The position numbers and the translations under genes are program-made. A stretch of DNA of 64,000 nt from Streptomyces fulvoviolaceus (GTDB taxonomy: Bacteria > Actinomycetota > Actinomycetes > Streptomycetales > Streptomycetaceae): contig NZ_JOEY01000043.1 of NCBI RefSeq assembly GCF_000718165.1, positions 62,001 to 126,000 on the forward strand, written 5' to 3'. Every line of letters begins with the position of its first letter. Positions within the stretch are counted from its first letter, which is position 1. Shown piece by piece: positions 1-8,288 of this stretch. The notes under the pieces are model-generated. The model had not been told where the DNA came from. It worked only from the letters and a program-made list of their open reading frames with translations, and did no database searches.

Positions 1-228
1 GCGGAGGCCGTGGAGGCCGACCCCGAACTCCGCGTCCAGGAAAAGCGGACGAAGTTCTACAGCAGCCTGCAGAAGGCGACCAAGGCGTTCGAGGAGCTCA
101 CCTTCGACGACGCCCAGGACTTCTACGAGGACGACATGGTGCAGCGCCTCGAGGAACTCCAGCAGGCCATCGCCACCTGCCTCACGGCGCTGCGCGGTGG
201 TGGGCAGGAGAATCCGCCGCAGGACTGA
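1..228 (+). CDS. hypothetical protein, 5' end outside window
   Basis: The reading frame is open from the first base to a TGA at 226-228. A GTG at position 10 exists, but coding-like sequence precedes it, so the true start probably lies upstream of the window. About 75 residues are visible. They are charged and predicted helical, with alternating Glu/Lys/Asp and the stretch FEELTFDDAQDFYEDDMVQ, and the tail is Gly/Gln/Pro-rich and probably disordered. I do not recognise a family. The next gene on the same strand starts 61 bases downstream. Confidence 0.5.
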   Translation, partial: AEAVEADPELRVQEKRTKFYSSLQKATKAFEELTFDDAQDFYEDDMVQRLEELQQAIATCLTALRGGGQENPPQD

Positions 229-289
229 GCATTGTGCGCGCGGGAGGGGTACTAGAGGGCTCTACGTCCTTCACCCCGGAGGCCCTCAG

Positions 290-727
290 GTGAACTCCTT
301 CGCGCACAAGACCGCGCTCAAGACCCTGGTCGTCCAGCTCCAGGCGAGCGACACGGACCGTTTCCCCGTGCTCGCCCACCTGAGCTACGACGCGGCGGAC
401 CCGTTCGCCGTCACCGCGGTGTTCAGTCATGACGGCCGGGTGCTGGCGCGGTGGCGGCTGGACCGGGAGATGCTCGCCGACGGCCTGCTGCGTCCGGTCG
501 GGGTCGGGGACGTACGGCTGTGCCCCGTGTCGACCGGCATGTGGGAGGAGCTGCGCATGGACTTCTTCGGCGACGCCCGCCCCGATGGGGGCCGTCAGCA
601 CGCCGTCGTGTTCGCGTGGGCCCCGGCGCTCGCGGCCTTCCTGCGGGAGACCGAGGAGGCCGTGCCGCCGGGTCGGGAGGACGTCGGCGTCGAGGACTTC
701 CTGGCGTCGGTCATCGCCGGGGGCTGA
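290..727 (+). CDS. SsgA-like sporulation/cell-division protein (SALP)
   Basis: This 145-residue protein is a full-length member of the actinomycete SsgA family, which steers septum placement, peptidoglycan maintenance and spore separation in sporulating Streptomyces. Family hallmarks are YDAADPFAVTAVF, the segment ARWRLDREMLADGLLRPVG followed by GDVRLCP, and FAWAPALAAFLRETEEAVP. The GTG at 290 is chosen because GGAGG lies at 278-282, seven bases upstream. The open frame extends further upstream without a ribosome site or family similarity. SALPs have no enzymatic residues and act through protein contacts at the division site. Which paralogue (SsgA-G) it matches cannot be decided by eye. Confidence 0.88.
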   Translation: MNSFAHKTALKTLVVQLQASDTDRFPVLAHLSYDAADPFAVTAVFSHDGRVLARWRLDREMLADGLLRPVGVGDVRLCPVSTGMWEELRMDFFGDARPDGGRQHAVVFAWAPALAAFLRETEEAVPPGREDVGVEDFLASVIAGG

Positions 728-812
728 TGCGGACGCCGGCTGAGTAGCCGTACTCATGCCGTCCTCGGCCCCCACCCCCGACGATGAGGACTCCACCGAG
801 AAGGAGCCCCTC

Positions 813-1544
813 ATGACCGCTGCACGACGGCCCCTGCCTCCTGCGCTCGCCGTGTTCGTGGTCGCCGCGCTGGCCCTGTCCGCCTGGGGTCCGCGCGATC
901 GCACGACCTGGTTCCTGGAAACCGTGTGGGTGCTGGTCGGCCTGCCGCTGATCGTGCTGACCTGGCGGCGCTTTCCCCTGACCGACCTGTTGTGCTGCCT
1001 GCTGGCGGCGCACGCGCTCGTCCTGGTGGTGGGCGGTCACTACACCTATGCGGAGGTGCCGCTCGGCGACTGGGTGCGCGACACGTTCGGGCTGGAGCGC
1101 AATCCGTACGACCGCTTCGGCCACCTCATGCAGGGCTTCGTACCGGCCGTCCTGGTACGGGAGTTGCTCAGCCGCACCTCGCCGTTGCGCGGCAGCCGCT
1201 GGCTGGCGCCGCTGACCGTGTGCGCCTGTCTCGCCTTCAGCGCCGTCTTCGAGATGCTCGAGTGGGCGGCCGCGGTGATCGGCGGCCAGGCGGCGGACGC
1301 CTTCCTGGCCACCCAGGGCGATGTGTGGGACACCCAGTGGGACATGTTCTGCGCCCTGATCGGCGCCACCGTCTCGGTGCTGCTGCTCGGCCGCCTGCAC
1401 GACCGGCAGCTGGCCGGCCTCCCTGTCAGCGCGTCGTATAGCGGTACCGGGTCCACGCCGGAAGCACGAACCAGCACAGCAGGTACCACCCGACGACTCC
1501 CGCGACCAGCCAGGGCACATAGTCGTCGTGGGTGGCGACCCTGA
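813..1544 (+). CDS. DUF2238 (YjdF-like) integral membrane protein
   Basis: The ATG at 813 follows AAGGAG at 801-806. The product has about six hydrophobic segments within its first 205 residues. It carries the DUF2238 signature NPYDRFGHLMQGFVPA and the membrane-embedded acidic motif FSAVFEMLEWAAA, followed by DVWDTQWDM. Function is unknown; E. coli YjdF is the named relative. The last 40 residues (from about LAGLPVSASY) are Arg/Thr/Ser-rich, unlike the family, and lie wholly within the 3' end of the opposite-strand gene. The original stop has therefore probably been lost or shifted, and translation runs 119 bases into the convergent gene. Confidence 0.75.
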   Translation: MTAARRPLPPALAVFVVAALALSAWGPRDRTTWFLETVWVLVGLPLIVLTWRRFPLTDLLCCLLAAHALVLVVGGHYTYAEVPLGDWVRDTFGLERNPYDRFGHLMQGFVPAVLVRELLSRTSPLRGSRWLAPLTVCACLAFSAVFEMLEWAAAVIGGQAADAFLATQGDVWDTQWDMFCALIGATVSVLLLGRLHDRQLAGLPVSASYSGTGSTPEARTSTAGTTRRLPRPARAHSRRGWRP

Positions 1545-1911
1545 GGATCAGCAGGAGCGAGGCGGTCGTCGTGGCGAGCAGCAACAGGAGGCCGACGAAG
1601 GTCAGCCGGGAGGCCCAGTGCACGGCCTGGGGTTTGACCTTCCGCCCGGAGACCAGGCGGTGCAGGGACACCGGCCCGATCAGCGCGCCGGTCGCGCAGG
1701 CGCCCAGGACGACCGTGACGATGTAGATCGTCTGGTCCGTGTCCTCCAGGGTGGCGTACTTCGGGGTGAACACGACGGTGAGCAGGAAGCCGAACAGGAT
1801 CTGCACGCCCATCTGGGCCACGCGGACCTCCTGGATGAGCTCGGCCCACCTGCGGTCGGCCCGCTCTTCCTCGGACTCGTCGCGCCCCGTCCGCGTGTCT
1901 TCCTCCACCAT
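1426..1911 (-). CDS. DUF6328 family membrane protein
   Basis: A 161-residue protein with an acidic, charged cytoplasmic N-terminus (VEEDTRTGRDESEEERADRR) and four hydrophobic segments. The first contains VAQMGVQILFGFLLTVVF, typical of small actinobacterial DUF6328 proteins. No enzymatic motif is visible and the role is unknown. The ATG at 1909-1911 is preferred over a TTG twelve codons upstream because family members begin with the charged segment. No clear ribosome site precedes either. The 3' end overlaps the convergent DUF2238 gene by 119 bases. Confidence 0.7.
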   Translation of the reverse strand: MVEEDTRTGRDESEEERADRRWAELIQEVRVAQMGVQILFGFLLTVVFTPKYATLEDTDQTIYIVTVVLGACATGALIGPVSLHRLVSGRKVKPQAVHWASRLTFVGLLLLLATTTASLLLILRVATHDDYVPWLVAGVVGWYLLCWFVLPAWTRYRYTTR

Positions 1912-1948
1912 GCGGTCCGTGTAACCAGCCGCCGATCGGCCAAACAAG

Positions 1949-1986
1949 CGGCCCCGGGAGCAGCGGGGCGGCTGCTCCCGGGGCCG
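1949..1986 (-). terminator. strong hairpin terminator after aldo/keto reductase
   Basis: Two perfectly complementary 16-base arms (1949-1964 and 1971-1986, starting CGGCCCCGGG) are separated by six bases. The hairpin begins eight bases after the stop of the aldo/keto reductase at 1994. It is GC-rich without a U-tract, as is common in Streptomyces, and also separates that gene from the DUF6328 gene at 1911. Confidence 0.8.
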
Positions 1987-1993
1987 TGCGGGT

Positions 1994-2977
1994 TCACCAG
2001 CGGTTCTCGACCTGGTCCTTGATCCGCTTCTCGTACAGGTCCCGGATCGCGACGAGCGTCTCGTCGGACAGCTCCGGCAGCTTGGCGGCGGCCGCGTTGG
2101 CGCGGGCCTGCTCGGGCGAGCGGGCGCCGGGGATCACGCTGGTCACACCCGGCTGCTGGACGATCCAGCGCAGGGCGAGCTGGGCCGGGGTGTACCTCTC
2201 CGGGGCGAGGGCGGAGAACGCGGCGGCCGCCTCGACGCCCGTGGCGTAGTCCACGCCCGAGAAGGTCTCGCCCTGGTCGAAGGACTCGCCGTGCCGGTTG
2301 TAGGTGCGGTGGTCGTTCTCGGGGAAGACGGTGTCCTTGGTGTACTTCCCCGACAGCAGGCCGGAGGCCAGCGGGACGCGGGCGATGATGCCGACACCGG
2401 CCTCCTGGGCCGCCGGAAGGACCTCGATCAGGGGCTTCATACGGAAGGGGTTGAGGATGATCTGCACGCTCGCCACACCCGGCCGGGCGATCGCGGTCAG
2501 CGCCTCCTCGCAGGTCTCCACGCTGACGCCGTAGTGGGCGATGCGCTCCTCCTCGACCAGGGTGTCCAGAGCGTCGAACACCTCGTCCGACGAGTACACG
2601 GGCGTCGGAGGGCAGTGCAGCTGCACCAGGTCGATGCGGTCGACGCCGAGGTTGCGCCGCGAACGGTCGTTCCAGGCACGGAAGTTGTCGAGTACGTAGT
2701 TCTCCGGGATCTGGTCGACGCGGCGCCCCATCTTCGTCGCGACCAGCACGTGCAGGTCGGGGCGGCTGCCGAGGAACGTGGCGATGGTCTGCTCGCTGCG
2801 TCCGTCGCCGTACACGTCGGCCGTGTCGAAGAAGGTGACCCCCGACTCGGCCGCCGCCTCCAGCACGGTGAGTGCTTCCTTGTCGTCGACGTCTCCCCAG
2901 TCGGCACCCAGCTGCCAGGTGCCGAGACCTACGACGGATGCGTGCTGCTGCGACCTACCGAATGTGCGCTCGTCCAT
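1994..2977 (-). CDS. aldo/keto reductase
   Basis: A full-length 327-residue NADP-dependent oxidoreductase with a TIM-barrel fold that reduces carbonyl compounds. The catalytic tetrad is visible: D51 and Y56 in FFDTADVYGDG, K82 in VATKMG, and H121 in LVQLHCPP. The C-terminal cofactor segment SVIPGARSPEQARANA follows. The protein resembles the YajO/Tas-type group often annotated as general stress or efflux-linked reductases; the substrate cannot be read from the sequence. Start is the ATG at 2977. It is transcribed alone and followed by a strong hairpin. Confidence 0.9.
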   Translation of the reverse strand: MDERTFGRSQQHASVVGLGTWQLGADWGDVDDKEALTVLEAAAESGVTFFDTADVYGDGRSEQTIATFLGSRPDLHVLVATKMGRRVDQIPENYVLDNFRAWNDRSRRNLGVDRIDLVQLHCPPTPVYSSDEVFDALDTLVEEERIAHYGVSVETCEEALTAIARPGVASVQIILNPFRMKPLIEVLPAAQEAGVGIIARVPLASGLLSGKYTKDTVFPENDHRTYNRHGESFDQGETFSGVDYATGVEAAAAFSALAPERYTPAQLALRWIVQQPGVTSVIPGARSPEQARANAAAAKLPELSDETLVAIRDLYEKRIKDQVENRW

Positions 2978-3080
2978 GACGCCAGTCTGTCATCCGTCAC
3001 CGACCTGCACGGAACCAGATCCTCCGGCCGGTCACCTGTGAATCGTTCACTCACACGAGTGACACGACTCGACAGGAGGC

Positions 3081-4838
3081 ATGAACGTGTCAACTGGGCC
3101 CTACCGTGTGCCCGTGACTGATCGTTCAGCGAACAACCACCGCCAGGAAGACCCGTCCTGGAGCCGCCGCGGCTTTCTCCTCAGCGCCGCCGCCCTGGCC
3201 GCCGTACCGGTCCTCATAGCAGCGGATCCAGCGGTCGCGGCCGAGCAGTTGCCGGACTTCCCGGCGGACGTGGCCCTCTATCGTTCGGCATACCGGAACT
3301 GGGTCGGCGAGATCACCGCCGACGGACTGTGGGCCTGTGCTCCGACCGACCCCGCCCAGGCGGTCGCCGTCGTCAACTGGGCCTGGCGGCACGGCTGGCG
3401 GGTGCGTGCCCGCGGCTCGTCACACGGCTGGTCGCCCCTGACGATCACGGAGGGTACGGCGTCGGACGCGCCGGTTCTCCTCGTCGACACCGCCTCCCAC
3501 CTCACCGGCCTGTCCCTGGACTCCGACTCCGCCGTGCGGGCCGGCACCGGCGTCACGCTGGAGGCCTTGCTCACCTATCTGGAGGAGCACGGGCTCGGTG
3601 TCACCGCCGCCCCCGCTCCCGGCGACCTCACGCTGGGCGGCGCCCTGGCCATCGACGCGCACGGTTCCGCCGTACCGGCCGAGGGCGAGCAGCGGCTGCC
3701 CGGTCAGACGTACGGCTCACTCAGCAATCGCATCCTGTCGCTCACCGCCGTGGTGTGGGACGAGGACAGCGGCGCCTACGTGCTGCGCACCTACGACCGC
3801 GACGAGGCCGACGCCGCCGCGCTCCTGACCCACCTCGGACGGGCGCTGATCACCGAGGTCGTGCTGCGCGTGGGCGCGAACAGCAACCTGCGGTGCGTGA
3901 GCCGTACGGACATCCCGGCCGGCGAGCTCTTCGCGGCGCCCGGCAGCGACGGACGGACCCTCGCGAGCTACCTGGAACAGGCCGGACGGGTCGAGGCGAT
4001 CTGGTTCGCCTTCACCGAGTTCCCGTGGCTGAAGGTGTGGAGCGTCGAACCCACCAAGCCGCTCACGTCGCGGCGCGTGACATCGCCGTACAACTATCCG
4101 TTCTCCGACAACGTCCCGACCCTGGTGGCGGACCTGGCCGGGCGGATGGTCTCGGACGCGGCCTGGTATCTGGCCCCGGTGCTGGGCAACGCCCAGCTCG
4201 ACGCGGCCGCGCTGGGGCTCGTGGCGACGCTGTCCGCGGACATCTGGGGGCCGTCGAAGAACACGCTGCTGTACATCAAGCCGACCACACTCAGGGTGAC
4301 CGCGAACGGGTACGCCGTGCTCACCACCCGGGATCAAGTGCAGCGGGTCGTCTCGGAGTTCACCGACCACTACCGGGAGCGGCTCACGGCGTACGCGGCG
4401 CTCGGCCGCTTCCCGGTCAACGGCACCGTCGAGATCCGGGTGACCGGCCTCGACGACCCGGCCGAGGCCGAACTGGACGGCGCCCGGGCCCCGTTGCTGT
4501 CGGCACTGCGGGCGAGCGACGCACACCCGGAGTGGGACACCGCCGTGTGGCTCGACATCCTGACGCTGCCCGGGACACCGTACGCCGAGGCGTTCCTGCG
4601 CGAGATCGAGCTGTTCCTGCTGGATTCCCACGACGGCACGGACGCCCTCACCCGCGTCGAGTGGTCCAAGGGCTGGGCCTACACGGACGCTGCCGTGTGG
4701 AGCGACGAGGAGGTGCTCGGTACGGCGGTGCCCGCGTCGTTCGGCGAGGCTGCCTGGGGGCAGGCGGCCGGTGTCCTGGACCGGCTAGATCCCCACGGCG
4801 TGTTCGGGAACGCCTTCCTGGACCGGCTGTTCGACTAG
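3081..4838 (+). CDS. Tat-exported FAD-linked oxidase, cholesterol-oxidase (VAO type)-like
   Basis: The product begins with a twin-arginine signal (SRRGFLLSAAALAAVPVL, about residues 28-45), so it is probably folded with FAD and exported. A vanillyl-alcohol-oxidase type FAD domain follows, with RARGSSHGWSPL near 109-120, where H115 is the likely covalent FAD attachment site, and APAPGDLTLGGALAIDAHGS. The C-terminal half matches the substrate domain of the type II cholesterol oxidase of Brevibacterium sterolicum (FTEFPWLKVWSV, NGTVEIRVTG, HPEWDTAVWLDI). Length, 585 residues, is close to that family. Substrate could be a sterol or another secondary alcohol. The ATG at 3081 lies one base after AGGAGG (3074-3079). 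A GTG at 3087 has better spacing and may be the true start. Confidence 0.82.
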   Translation: MNVSTGPYRVPVTDRSANNHRQEDPSWSRRGFLLSAAALAAVPVLIAADPAVAAEQLPDFPADVALYRSAYRNWVGEITADGLWACAPTDPAQAVAVVNWAWRHGWRVRARGSSHGWSPLTITEGTASDAPVLLVDTASHLTGLSLDSDSAVRAGTGVTLEALLTYLEEHGLGVTAAPAPGDLTLGGALAIDAHGSAVPAEGEQRLPGQTYGSLSNRILSLTAVVWDEDSGAYVLRTYDRDEADAAALLTHLGRALITEVVLRVGANSNLRCVSRTDIPAGELFAAPGSDGRTLASYLEQAGRVEAIWFAFTEFPWLKVWSVEPTKPLTSRRVTSPYNYPFSDNVPTLVADLAGRMVSDAAWYLAPVLGNAQLDAAALGLVATLSADIWGPSKNTLLYIKPTTLRVTANGYAVLTTRDQVQRVVSEFTDHYRERLTAYAALGRFPVNGTVEIRVTGLDDPAEAELDGARAPLLSALRASDAHPEWDTAVWLDILTLPGTPYAEAFLREIELFLLDSHDGTDALTRVEWSKGWAYTDAAVWSDEEVLGTAVPASFGEAAWGQAAGVLDRLDPHGVFGNAFLDRLFD

Positions 4839-5431
4839 GGCGTGAGGTGCGCCTGGACCGTGGGTGCGTAGCGGTCCACGATGTCGTCGATCGCCGCGGC
4901 GCGCAGATGCGCGCCGCGGGCGATGCCGTACATCACGCCGAGGCCGAGCAGCGTGCCCACGGCGAGTTCCGCGCGCAGTCCTGCGTCGGGGCCGGGGAGG
5001 CGTTCGGCGAGGCGTTCGACCACCTGGGTGCGGAAGTTGACGCGCAGGACGTCACCCCCCTCGCCCTGCAGGGGAGCGAAGGCGATCCGCAGCAGCGGGT
5101 CGGCGCCGCGCTCGCTCTGGCTCACCAGGACGTGCCGGACCATGTGGCGGCCGAGCCCGTCCAGGGGTGCGTCCAGCAGGACGGCCGCGTCGGACTCGAA
5201 GGACATGACGCGAGTGAAGAGGGTGTCCTTGTTGCCGAAGTACTTCACGATCAACGGCGGGCTGACACCGGCGCGTTCGGCGACCGCCTTGAGCGTGATG
5301 TCGGCGTGGGCGGTCCGGGCCATGAGGTGCCGGGCCGCCCTCAGGATGGCCGCCTTCGTCGCCTCGGCGTCCCGGCGCACGGGTGCGGACTCGGTCGGGG
5401 ACACGGTGGGTGGAGTGCTCACGACACTCAT
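4835..5431 (-). CDS. TetR family regulator of the adjacent efflux pump
   Basis: A 198-residue TetR repressor. The N-terminal helix-turn-helix spans about residues 25-70 (AILRAARHLMARTAHADITL, then ERAGVSPPLIVKYFGNKDTL). The C-terminal ligand and dimer domain contains a TetR_C-like ERLPGPDAGLRAELAVGTLL segment. Its ATG (5431) overlaps the stop of the upstream MFS gene as ATGA, with GGAGG just upstream, so the two are translationally coupled. Regulator and pump share one operon, which suggests autoregulation through the paired palindromes at 6938-6976. The 3' end overlaps the convergent oxidase gene by four bases. Confidence 0.87.
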   Translation of the reverse strand: MSVVSTPPTVSPTESAPVRRDAEATKAAILRAARHLMARTAHADITLKAVAERAGVSPPLIVKYFGNKDTLFTRVMSFESDAAVLLDAPLDGLGRHMVRHVLVSQSERGADPLLRIAFAPLQGEGGDVLRVNFRTQVVERLAERLPGPDAGLRAELAVGTLLGLGVMYGIARGAHLRAAAIDDIVDRYAPTVQAHLTP

Positions 5432-6906
5432 GCTCCCTCCATCGCCTCGTCCCGGGCGCCCCGGGTCCGCCCCCGGGCCCGGCGTGTCCCGTCCGGCACG
5501 GGGTCGCCCGGGATGGTCAGCGCCGCGGCACACGCCGCCAGGGCCACCGCGCCCGCCATGGCGAAGGCCAGCAGGTAGCCGTGCAGGGTGGGCAGCGGGG
5601 TCCCCTCGACCGGGCTGGTGTGGTGCACGAGTACGGCGGCCACGGCGGCGCTGGAGAGGGCCTGGCCGATGGTCCGCATCAGGACGTTGACGCCGTTGGC
5701 GGACGCGGTCTGTGTGACCGGGACGGCCCGCAGGATCAGCGTGGGCAGCGCCGAGTAGGCGAGGGTGGTGCCGGTGCCCACGACCGCGGCCCCCAGCATG
5801 ATCATCCACAGGTCGCGACTGTCGACGATGCGCACCGCGTACCCCAGGGCGATGACCGCGGCCCCGATGGCGAGCGTGACGCGCGGGCCGCGGGCCGCCG
5901 AGATGCGGGCGGACACAGGTGAGAACAGCAGCATGATGAAGCCGCCGGGCAGCAGCACCAGACCGGTGTCGACGATGGACAGCCCGAGCCCGTATCCGGT
6001 GGCCTCGGGCGCCTGCACCAGCTGTGCGGTCACCAGGGAGTTGGCGTAGAAGGCGAACCCCGTGAGCAGCGCGGCCACATGGGACAGGCCGATCCTGGGC
6101 CGGGCCACCAACTTCAGGTCGACCAAGGGCCGTTCGGCCCGCAGCTGCTGCCACCACCACAGGCCCAGTACGACGACGGCGCCCACGAACAGCGCCACGA
6201 TCGCAGGGCTGCCCCACCCCCACTGCCCGCCCTGCGACACACCCAGCAACAGGCACACCAGCCCGACGGCCAGTCCCAGCGCTCCGGTGACGTCGAAGCG
6301 GCCCAGTTCGCGGACCGGTGACTCGCGCACCGCCCACCACACGGACGTCACGCCGATGGCTCCGAGGGCCGACGTCACCCAGAACATGGTGTGCCAGTCG
6401 GCGTACTGCACGATCAGCGCCGCGAGGGGCACGCCCAGCGCGGCACCGATACCGAGGGTCGAGCTCATCAGCGCCACCGCACCGCCCGTGCGCTCCGGCG
6501 GCAGTTCGTCCCGCAGGATGCTGATGGACAGCGGTACGACGGCGGAGGCGGCGCCCGAGAGGGCGCGGGCCGCGATGAGCACGCCGATGTCGTCGGACAG
6601 CGCGCAGACGACCGAGCCGAGGGTCATCAGGCCGAGGGCCGTCATCAGGACCCGCCGCTTGCCGTACATGTCGCCGGCCCGGCCCAGCACGGGGGTGAGG
6701 ACGGCTCCCGACAGCAGGGACGCCGTGACCATCCAGGAGACGGTGGCCGCGGAGGCTCCCGTCAGCCGGGGCAGGTCCGGCAGCAGGGGTACGACCACGG
6801 TCTGCATGACCGCCATGAGGGTGCCGCCGAACGCCAGCACCGGAACGGTGAGCCGGGCCCGCAGGCTCCCGCCGTGCGGGTGGGGTATCGGGCCGGTCTG
6901 ATCCAT
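5428..6906 (-). CDS. MFS multidrug efflux transporter, DHA2 (14-TM) family
   Basis: A roughly 490-residue proton-driven drug exporter with about 14 hydrophobic segments. The family motif A loop GRAGDMYGKRRVLM lies between TM2 and TM3, and motif C-like GIGAALGVPLA in TM5. The DHA2 subclass includes EmrB/QacA and LfrA-like pumps. The ATG at 6906 is chosen for GGAG seven bases upstream and because it gives the usual short cytoplasmic N-terminus; a longer frame starts at 6972 inside the operator region. It is first in an operon with the TetR gene and diverges from a second MFS gene. Confidence 0.88.
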   Translation of the reverse strand: MDQTGPIPHPHGGSLRARLTVPVLAFGGTLMAVMQTVVVPLLPDLPRLTGASAATVSWMVTASLLSGAVLTPVLGRAGDMYGKRRVLMTALGLMTLGSVVCALSDDIGVLIAARALSGAASAVVPLSISILRDELPPERTGGAVALMSSTLGIGAALGVPLAALIVQYADWHTMFWVTSALGAIGVTSVWWAVRESPVRELGRFDVTGALGLAVGLVCLLLGVSQGGQWGWGSPAIVALFVGAVVVLGLWWWQQLRAERPLVDLKLVARPRIGLSHVAALLTGFAFYANSLVTAQLVQAPEATGYGLGLSIVDTGLVLLPGGFIMLLFSPVSARISAARGPRVTLAIGAAVIALGYAVRIVDSRDLWMIMLGAAVVGTGTTLAYSALPTLILRAVPVTQTASANGVNVLMRTIGQALSSAAVAAVLVHHTSPVEGTPLPTLHGYLLAFAMAGAVALAACAAALTIPGDPVPDGTRRARGRTRGARDEAMEGA

Positions 6907-6937
6907 CGGCACTCCGGCTTCGGGCGGAAAAGTAGAC

Positions 6938-6976
6938 GTGAATGGCAATTCACCATAGCGATGAATTCCCATTCAC
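6938..6976. promoter_or_regulatory. two tandem operator-like palindromes between divergent MFS genes
   Basis: Two 16-base palindromic sites lie 23 bases apart centre to centre: GTGAATGGCAATTCAC (6938-6953) and ATGAATTCCCATTCAC (6961-6976). Both fit RTGAAT-N4-ATTCAC. The outer 14-base arms also form one larger interrupted palindrome with a single mismatch. The position, 31 bases upstream of the MFS-tetR start, suits a TetR operator. That the linked TetR protein binds here is inference. Confidence 0.65.
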
Positions 6977-7100
6977 CCAATACCGCGGCCCAGTTGGGCG
7001 TGCGGCCGCAGGGCGACGGACACCCGTACGAACGCCGCACCCGTGGTGGCATAGTGGTGCCCCGGTGCGACTCGTCGGGCGCGTGATCGGAGAGCGACGG

Positions 7101-8273
7101 ATGCCGAGTGGACTCATCGCGCTGGCCCTCGGCGGCTTCGGCATCGGTCTGACCGAGTTCCTGATCGCCGGGCTGCTGCCGCAGGTCGCGTCGAGTTTCG
7201 CGGTGTCCGAGGCGGCCGCCGGCTGGCTGATCTCCGGGTACGCGTTGAGCGTCGCCATCGGTGCGATCGCGCTGACCGCGGCGACGGCACGACTGCCCCG
7301 CAAGGAGGTCCTGGTCGGCCTGGTGGCGTTGTTCGTCATCGGCAACCTGCTGTCCGCGATCGCGCCGAGTTATCCGGTGATGCTGCTCGGGCGGATCGTC
7401 GCGGCGCTGTGCCACGGTTCGTTCTTCGGCATCGGCTCGCTGGTCGCTCGTAGTCTCGTCGCGCCGGAGAGGAAGTCCCGCGCGGTGGCGGTCATGTTCG
7501 CCGGGCTGACGCTCGCGAACGTGCTGGGCGTGCCGTTCGGTGCGCTCGTCGGTGAACGCTGGGGCTGGCGAGCGGCCTTCTGGGCGGTCACCGCGATCGG
7601 TGTGCTCGCGCTGGCGGGGATCGTCGCCCTCGTCCCCCGCGACGCGGCAGAGACGGGCCCGCGCTCGGACCTACGGGACCAGTTCCGTGCGTTCCGGTCC
7701 TGGCAGGTCTGGCTGACCCTGACGGCCACCGCGCTCGGCTACGGCGGGATGTTCGGCGCGTTCAGCTACATCGCCTACACGTTCACCGAGGTCGGCGGCT
7801 TCTCCTCCGCGGATGTCGCCTGGTTGCTGATGGTGTACGGCGTCGGCCTGGTCGTCGGGAACCTGATCGGCGGGCGAGCGGCCGACCATGACCGTGACCG
7901 TGCCCTGGTTCTCGCCCTGCTCGGACTCACCGTCACCCTGACTGTGTTCGGCCTGGTGGCCGCCAGCGCCACCGCGTCGGTGATCCTGGTGTTCCTGATG
8001 GGACTGACCGGGTTCGCCAGTGTGCCCGGCATGATCACCCGCGTCACCGACTTCGCCCACGGGGCGGCACTGGCCGCCAGCGCCAACGTGTCCGCGTCCA
8101 ACATCGGCAACGCGCTGGGCGCCTGGCTCGGCGGCCTGGCCATCACCGCGGGTCTCGGCTACACGGCGCCGCTCTACGTCGGCGCCGGTATCACCCTGGT
8201 CTCCGTCATCGTCATGGCCGTTGCCGCACACCTGGCCAGGTCACCCGCTCAGCAGACCGACCACTTCGTCTGA
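7101..8273 (+). CDS. MFS transporter, DHA1 (Cml/AraJ-like) family
   Basis: A 390-residue transporter with twelve predicted hydrophobic segments. Sequence GFGIGLTEFLIAGLLPQVA at the N-terminus and the TM5 motif NVLGVPFGALVGERWGWRAAF are typical of the AraJ/Cml/YdhP group (chloramphenicol or arabinoside-type exporters). The ATG at 7101 has GGAGAG at 7089-7094. It diverges from the MFS-tetR operon and may share control with it. Substrate is not determinable from sequence. It converges on the flavin monooxygenase gene with a 15-base gap. Confidence 0.87.
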   Translation: MPSGLIALALGGFGIGLTEFLIAGLLPQVASSFAVSEAAAGWLISGYALSVAIGAIALTAATARLPRKEVLVGLVALFVIGNLLSAIAPSYPVMLLGRIVAALCHGSFFGIGSLVARSLVAPERKSRAVAVMFAGLTLANVLGVPFGALVGERWGWRAAFWAVTAIGVLALAGIVALVPRDAAETGPRSDLRDQFRAFRSWQVWLTLTATALGYGGMFGAFSYIAYTFTEVGGFSSADVAWLLMVYGVGLVVGNLIGGRAADHDRDRALVLALLGLTVTLTVFGLVAASATASVILVFLMGLTGFASVPGMITRVTDFAHGAALAASANVSASNIGNALGAWLGGLAITAGLGYTAPLYVGAGITLVSVIVMAVAAHLARSPAQQTDHFV

Positions 8274-8288
8274 GGACGCCGATCGAGT

